NCBI GenBank assembly: GCA_031268335.1
Contig: JAIRXG010000023.1
Location: 1-42,774 of the forward strand
Length of the DNA stretch: 42,774 nt
Direction: 5' to 3'
Source: Campylobacteraceae bacterium
GTDB lineage: Bacteria; Campylobacterota; Campylobacteria; Campylobacterales; Campylobacteraceae
Part shown: positions 39,861 to 42,774 of the stretch, one piece after another
Position numbering within the stretch: position 1 is the first letter of the stretch
Layout of the letters: each line of letters begins with the position of its first letter
The notes under the pieces: model-generated
Told to the model about the DNA's origin: nothing
Database searches by the model: none
The model's input: only the letters and a program-made list of their open reading frames with translations
Position numbers and translations under genes: made by a program

Positions 39861-40292
39861 CTATTGCAGTTTATCTGCTGCTTCTATTCCCATTTTATTA
39901 AATGTGATATAAGTACCTCTTGTGTTAGCTGATATTATTCCTGTTGAAATCAAATCTTGAAGATATGGAGCATCTGACGATATGTATCTACAACCAACTG
40001 ACTGAATAGCTTGTCCTTGTGAATTGACATAGAAATTTGGTAAATCAACTTTTGTTATTTCTTCCCCATTCCCCCCCATCTTTATAGCAGTAGCTCCTAC
40101 AGTTGCACCAGCTCCTATATTCATTCCTGCATATATAAGTTCGGAAGTTTGAGACGGCAATCCTGTTAATTGAGATATTACGGTTGCTCCAAGAGTTGAT
40201 TGTTGTTCGCCTGAAATTAGAGTATTGGCATGCAATAAAATAGGAGTAAAAAATAAAGATAAAATTATCAGGAATACATGAAAACGCTTCAT
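39861..40292 (-). CDS. Toxin module 2: secreted pre-toxin segment with short toxin-like C-terminus, probably truncated
   Basis: 143 residues. A Sec signal peptide (VFLIILSLFFTPILLHA) leads directly into LISGEQQSTLGATVISQLTGL...SELIYAGMNIGAG, the pre-toxin segment that precedes toxin domains in CdiA/haemagglutinin-type proteins and also occurs in the next module. After it, residues about 84-143 (SVGCRYISSDAPYLQDLI...GTYITFNKMG) differ and should be the toxin tip. At about 60 residues the tip is short and stops at a TAG; no immunity-like gene follows, only about 170 bases and then cas6. I think it is a truncated cassette. It starts 9 bases after the previous stop, with only a weak AAAGAA site. 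Confidence 0.6.
   Translation of the reverse strand: MKRFHVFLIILSLFFTPILLHANTLISGEQQSTLGATVISQLTGLPSQTSELIYAGMNIGAGATVGATAIKMGGNGEEITKVDLPNFYVNSQGQAIQSVGCRYISSDAPYLQDLISTGIISANTRGTYITFNKMGIEAADKLQ
40108..40223 (-). repeat. Direct repeat encoding the shared pre-toxin segment (copy 2)
   Basis: These 116 bases match 41151-41266 at about 106 positions without gaps. Both encode ISGEQQSTLGATVISQLTGL and the following SELIYAGMNIGAG. They lie 1,043 bases apart in the same direction, a suitable substrate for recombination that swaps toxin tips. Confidence 0.85.
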
Positions 40293-40300
40293 AATTTAAA

Positions 40301-40807
40301 TTATTCTTTCAATAAAGGTTTCATAAATAACGAGTTGGCAGTATTATTTTTAATGCACAGTATAGAATTTTTTGCAAATTCTATACAAATATTATTTTTT
40401 ATATCATTAATATCTTCATTCTTGCTAATACATACCCATCCATTGTCTATATCTTTAAATAATTTCCACGACTTTGGGTTTGAAATATCATACGATACAC
40501 CATGTTGCAAACCTTCATTTGAATTAATATATATATTTCCATATACAGATTGTGGTTTATTAATTTTTCGATAAACATAATTTACTAATGGAAAATATCC
40601 CCAAGGGTAAAGAATTTTTCTTTTTTCAATATCCACTTCAAGTTGCAGTGTATTTATTGATAATGAGCAAAAATTTTTTCTATCTAAATATATAATTCCA
40701 CTATCTGCGTTAGGTATAAAATCAAGTGAATATTCTGATTTTCTGTAAATTAAATCACCATTTAAAATATTTGGTGTCAAAGAATACAGAAGTTTAATTT
40801 CAAGCAT
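40301..40807 (-). CDS. Candidate immunity protein for toxin module 1
   Basis: 168 residues, no recognised family, no signal peptide, rich in aromatic residues and beta-prone segments (YPWGYFPLVNYVYRKI). It begins 6 bases after the stop of the toxin-module-1 gene and ends 8 bases before toxin module 2. A small unrelated cytoplasmic protein directly after a toxin tip is the normal position for a cognate immunity protein. The assignment is from position alone. Confidence 0.55.
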   Translation of the reverse strand: MLEIKLLYSLTPNILNGDLIYRKSEYSLDFIPNADSGIIYLDRKNFCSLSINTLQLEVDIEKRKILYPWGYFPLVNYVYRKINKPQSVYGNIYINSNEGLQHGVSYDISNPKSWKLFKDIDNGWVCISKNEDINDIKNNICIEFAKNSILCIKNNTANSLFMKPLLKE

Positions 40808-40813
40808 AATGTA

Positions 40814-41953
40814 TTACTTTGTACTTTTAAATAAAAAATGCAATACAGTATTTGTATTAGGATCTACAACTAATTCATACATTCCTTGCTTACCATTCAT
40901 TGTTCCTTGAACATCCCATCTTAATGCACCAGAAACACCTCCAGGGTCTGATATTGGCGTTTTAGAATTTATTATTTCTTGTATTAATTGTCTAGAATCG
41001 CCATACGGTCTTACCGGTATACCACTTTTGCTCATATCACCAAGGTGATTCTCGACAGTTTTCGTTAGTGTTAAATCAAAAGCATTTATTTTAGTAGCAT
41101 CTGTTCCCACCCCCCCAACATTCCCCACCGTCTTAATCCCAACTCCAACACCAGCTCCTATATTCATTCCTGCATAAATAAGCTCGGAAGTTTCTGGGGT
41201 CAATCCTGTTAATTGAGATATTACGGTTGCTCCAAGAGTTGATTGCTGTTCTCCCGAAATTAGAGTTTGAGTTCCTGTGTAATAGTTATCCCAACCTATT
41301 GTCCATAATGCCGAGCCTCCTATTGTGCATCCTACTCCCGCTGTTGTTGAGCAAGCTATCAAAGAAGCTCCTATATCGGCTATACCTGTTATTGCCTGAA
41401 CTCCTCCTAATGCTCTTGTATCCAATTCATTGCTTGTAATCTTATCTGTAACATAATCTTGAGGCATATAGAAAAACGGAGGAGTTCCTATAAGAGAATC
41501 ATCGGTTATATCTTTATTCTCTTCAAGAAATGATATTGACGATGATTGAAGCAATATGCTTTGTTCGTCTTTGTACTCTTTACCATCATTTTGCAATTGT
41601 AGTAACTGTTGATAGTTAGGGTCTTTATCGCTTACTCCATCGGCACAATTTGTTAATGCGCAAGCTGCTGCGGTTAGTCTGTATTGTTCTTCTTGGGTTT
41701 TGTTTTGTTTAGCATGTTGAAGTATATCTATCTCGCTACCGCTTAACTGCCTGTTAGCTCCTTTGCTCTTATCTAAATTGTTATAGATTACAGCATTAGT
41801 AAAAGAGTTAAGAGAAAGAGCGTTTGAGTGTGAAAGTGTTTTTGTATAGACAAATGTGTTTGGAATATTTACATGTAATGGCTGGATTGAGGCAAAGAGG
41901 GGAATGTTGAAAAGGAGCAAAAAGATTGTGAAAAGTAGAGTGAGGTTTTTCAG
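40814..41953 (-). CDS. Toxin module 1: secreted haemagglutinin/CdiA-type C-terminal fragment with toxin domain
   Basis: About 379 residues. Domain order: signal peptide (KNLTLLFTIFLLLFNIPLFA), a segment with AACALTNCADGVSDKDPNY typical of the region before toxin tips in haemagglutinin-like proteins, a Gly/Ala-rich hydrophobic stretch (ALGGVQAITGIADIGASLI), the pre-toxin segment LISGEQQSTLGAT..., then a C-terminal tip ending GALRWDVQGTMNGKQGMYELVVDPNTNTV. That tip resembles small BECR-type RNase domains, a tentative call. The start is best placed at a CTG (41951-41953): AAAGGAG is 5 bases upstream and the signal peptide begins there. Upstream TTG/GTG codons would add 18 unlikely residues. It follows an immunity-like gene by 19 bases. 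Confidence 0.65.
   Translation of the reverse strand: MKNLTLLFTIFLLLFNIPLFASIQPLHVNIPNTFVYTKTLSHSNALSLNSFTNAVIYNNLDKSKGANRQLSGSEIDILQHAKQNKTQEEQYRLTAAACALTNCADGVSDKDPNYQQLLQLQNDGKEYKDEQSILLQSSSISFLEENKDITDDSLIGTPPFFYMPQDYVTDKITSNELDTRALGGVQAITGIADIGASLIACSTTAGVGCTIGGSALWTIGWDNYYTGTQTLISGEQQSTLGATVISQLTGLTPETSELIYAGMNIGAGVGVGIKTVGNVGGVGTDATKINAFDLTLTKTVENHLGDMSKSGIPVRPYGDSRQLIQEIINSKTPISDPGGVSGALRWDVQGTMNGKQGMYELVVDPNTNTVLHFLFKSTK
41151..41266 (-). repeat. Direct repeat encoding the shared pre-toxin segment (copy 1)
   Basis: Partner of 40108-40223, with about ten differences in 116 bases, five of them clustered where the proteins read LTPETS here and LPSQTS there. The sequences before and after the repeats are unrelated. 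Confidence 0.85.
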
Positions 41954-41972
41954 GAGAGCTCCTTTAATTTTT

Positions 41973-42275
41973 TTATTTCCACCATGCAAAACTAAAAGCC
42001 CAACCAAGAGCTTTCAGTGCTTGTTCGTTGAGTTCGGGGTGTTTTTTTTTCATCATATCTATTGCCCAATCAGTAACGCCATTTAATGTGTAGTTAGAAC
42101 AATCTCGCAATAAACCGTCTAATTCATTTAATATTTTATCTATCTTATACAACAGCACCATTCCTTTTTCTTCACCAAACTCATCAATTACTCGTGTCTT
42201 ATCTGAATGTGGATAAAATTCTACACCAACTCCATAGTATCTTACTACTGCCAAACTCAACTCTTCATCAATCAT
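41973..42275 (-). CDS. Candidate immunity protein for the edge-truncated toxin
   Basis: 100 residues, acidic and helical, no signal peptide, ending in AFSFAWWK. It starts 10 bases after the stop of the toxin C-terminus at 42286, the usual immunity position. A start at ATG 42275 is preceded by AAAGGAAT. I do not recognise the family; the role is inferred from position and size. Confidence 0.6.
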   Translation of the reverse strand: MIDEELSLAVVRYYGVGVEFYPHSDKTRVIDEFGEEKGMVLLYKIDKILNELDGLLRDCSNYTLNGVTDWAIDMMKKKHPELNEQALKALGWAFSFAWWK

Positions 42276-42285
42276 AGTTATTCCT

Positions 42286-42774
42286 TTATTTTTTAAAGAT
42301 TATTGTTTCTATACCCGTCTTTGGGTCTACTTGAATAATTTCGGTAACTTTTGGATTGGTTTTGAGTGCTGGAAGTTCTATAGTATTCCAGACGCTTGTT
42401 GGTTTTACCGAATCTCCAAGAACTACACGAACAGTTCCTTGTGCTCCCTTGGCATATGCTTTTGAAGCTTCTTGCCAAGCTTGCACTGTCGCTTGATTTG
42501 CACTATCAAAAACTGGCAAATTTATCCCATTATTTTTTGCAAATGTTTCAAGAGTAACGCCACCACGTGTAGTTGCAATATTTGCTGCTATATTTTCGCC
42601 TTTCTCGCCCAAGCCAGACCAAAAATATGCTTGACTATTTTCTGTAGCAAAATTTGCACTACCCCCGCTCTTGCTTCCTATCCCCACCTTCGCAGGAACA
42701 AAAAGCAATAGAGTATCTAACGTTACATCTGTTAATCCTATAGCATTATCAGGAGTCCAATAAGGATTATTGAA
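42286..42774 (-). CDS. C-terminal part of a polymorphic toxin/haemagglutinin-like protein, cut by the window edge
   Basis: The frame is open from the right edge to a stop at 42286 (162 residues visible), so the gene continues beyond 42774. The last 120 residues form a compact domain, YFWSGLG...IAANIATTRGGVTLETF through GTVRVVLGDSVKPTSVWNTIELPAL to IIQVDPKTGIETIIFKK. This is the layout of a widespread C-terminal toxin domain of polymorphic toxins, in which the last strands carry 'DP.T..E..IF'. It is followed at once by a small immunity-like gene. Such proteins are usually delivered by two-partner secretion to kill neighbouring cells; whether a CdiB partner exists lies outside the window. Confidence 0.7.
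   Translation of the reverse strand, partial: FNNPYWTPDNAIGLTDVTLDTLLLFVPAKVGIGSKSGGSANFATENSQAYFWSGLGEKGENIAANIATTRGGVTLETFAKNNGINLPVFDSANQATVQAWQEASKAYAKGAQGTVRVVLGDSVKPTSVWNTIELPALKTNPKVTEIIQVDPKTGIETIIFKK

Overview
The window looks like a chromosome segment of an AT-rich Campylobacterota (epsilonproteobacterial) species. The evidence is the petABC cytochrome bc1 operon with a di-haem PetC, an HP0268-type small nuclease next to miaB and a DUF374 acyltransferase (the HP0268-HP0269-HP0270 order of Helicobacter pylori), a cysteine-rich Sel1/Hcp-like protein and a 421-residue LeuC. I cannot name the genus.

Layout. (1) 423-7224, plus strand: seven tightly overlapping genes resembling part of an aryl-polyene/flexirubin-type pigment cluster: hotdog dehydratase, MIO aromatic ammonia-lyase (probably tyrosine), ketoreductase, small membrane protein, LolA-like carrier, MMPL exporter and aryl/acyl-AMP ligase. 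No ketosynthase or acyl carrier protein lies in the window. (2) 7263-10499: a leader and a 47-repeat CRISPR array on the plus strand with no cas genes beside it. (3) 10644-28423: a mostly housekeeping block with UPF0316, pldA, an SPL-like radical SAM gene plus a nucleoside phosphorylase-family gene, petABC, thiD, tRNA-Ser(GGA), leuC, a lipoprotein metallopeptidase, nusA, HP0268-like, miaB, DUF374, a Sel1/Hcp-like gene, a frameshifted EF-hand lipoprotein and an unrecognised helical protein. (4) 28864-31360: a second CRISPR array (36 repeats) with the same repeat and nearly the same leader, on the minus strand. (5) 31361-39690, minus strand: a complete type I-B cas operon, cas6-cas8b-cas7-cas5-cas3-cas4-cas1-cas2. 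(6) 39861-42774, minus strand: the tail of a polymorphic-toxin (CdiA/haemagglutinin-like) locus, with one toxin C-terminus cut by the window edge, candidate immunity genes and two further toxin modules that share a pre-toxin segment.

How it fits together. Both arrays should be processed by the one Cas6 and used by the one Cascade/Cas3 set. They face away from each other across about 18 kb of ordinary genes. The last base of the repeat (T or C) forms a mosaic in the two arrays that is most simply explained by a past crossover between them that inverted the block in between. A decayed CRISPR-like repeat between leuC and the metallopeptidase gene matches the oldest repeat variant at the distal ends of both arrays. 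Apart from any gene, the palindrome TACATGTA occurs 15 times in this window, about ten times the number expected from base composition.

The strongest items for follow-up are the array mosaic and inversion hypothesis, the relic repeat, the TACATGTA excess, the conserved leader architecture, and the toxin-tip cassettes next to the cas operon.
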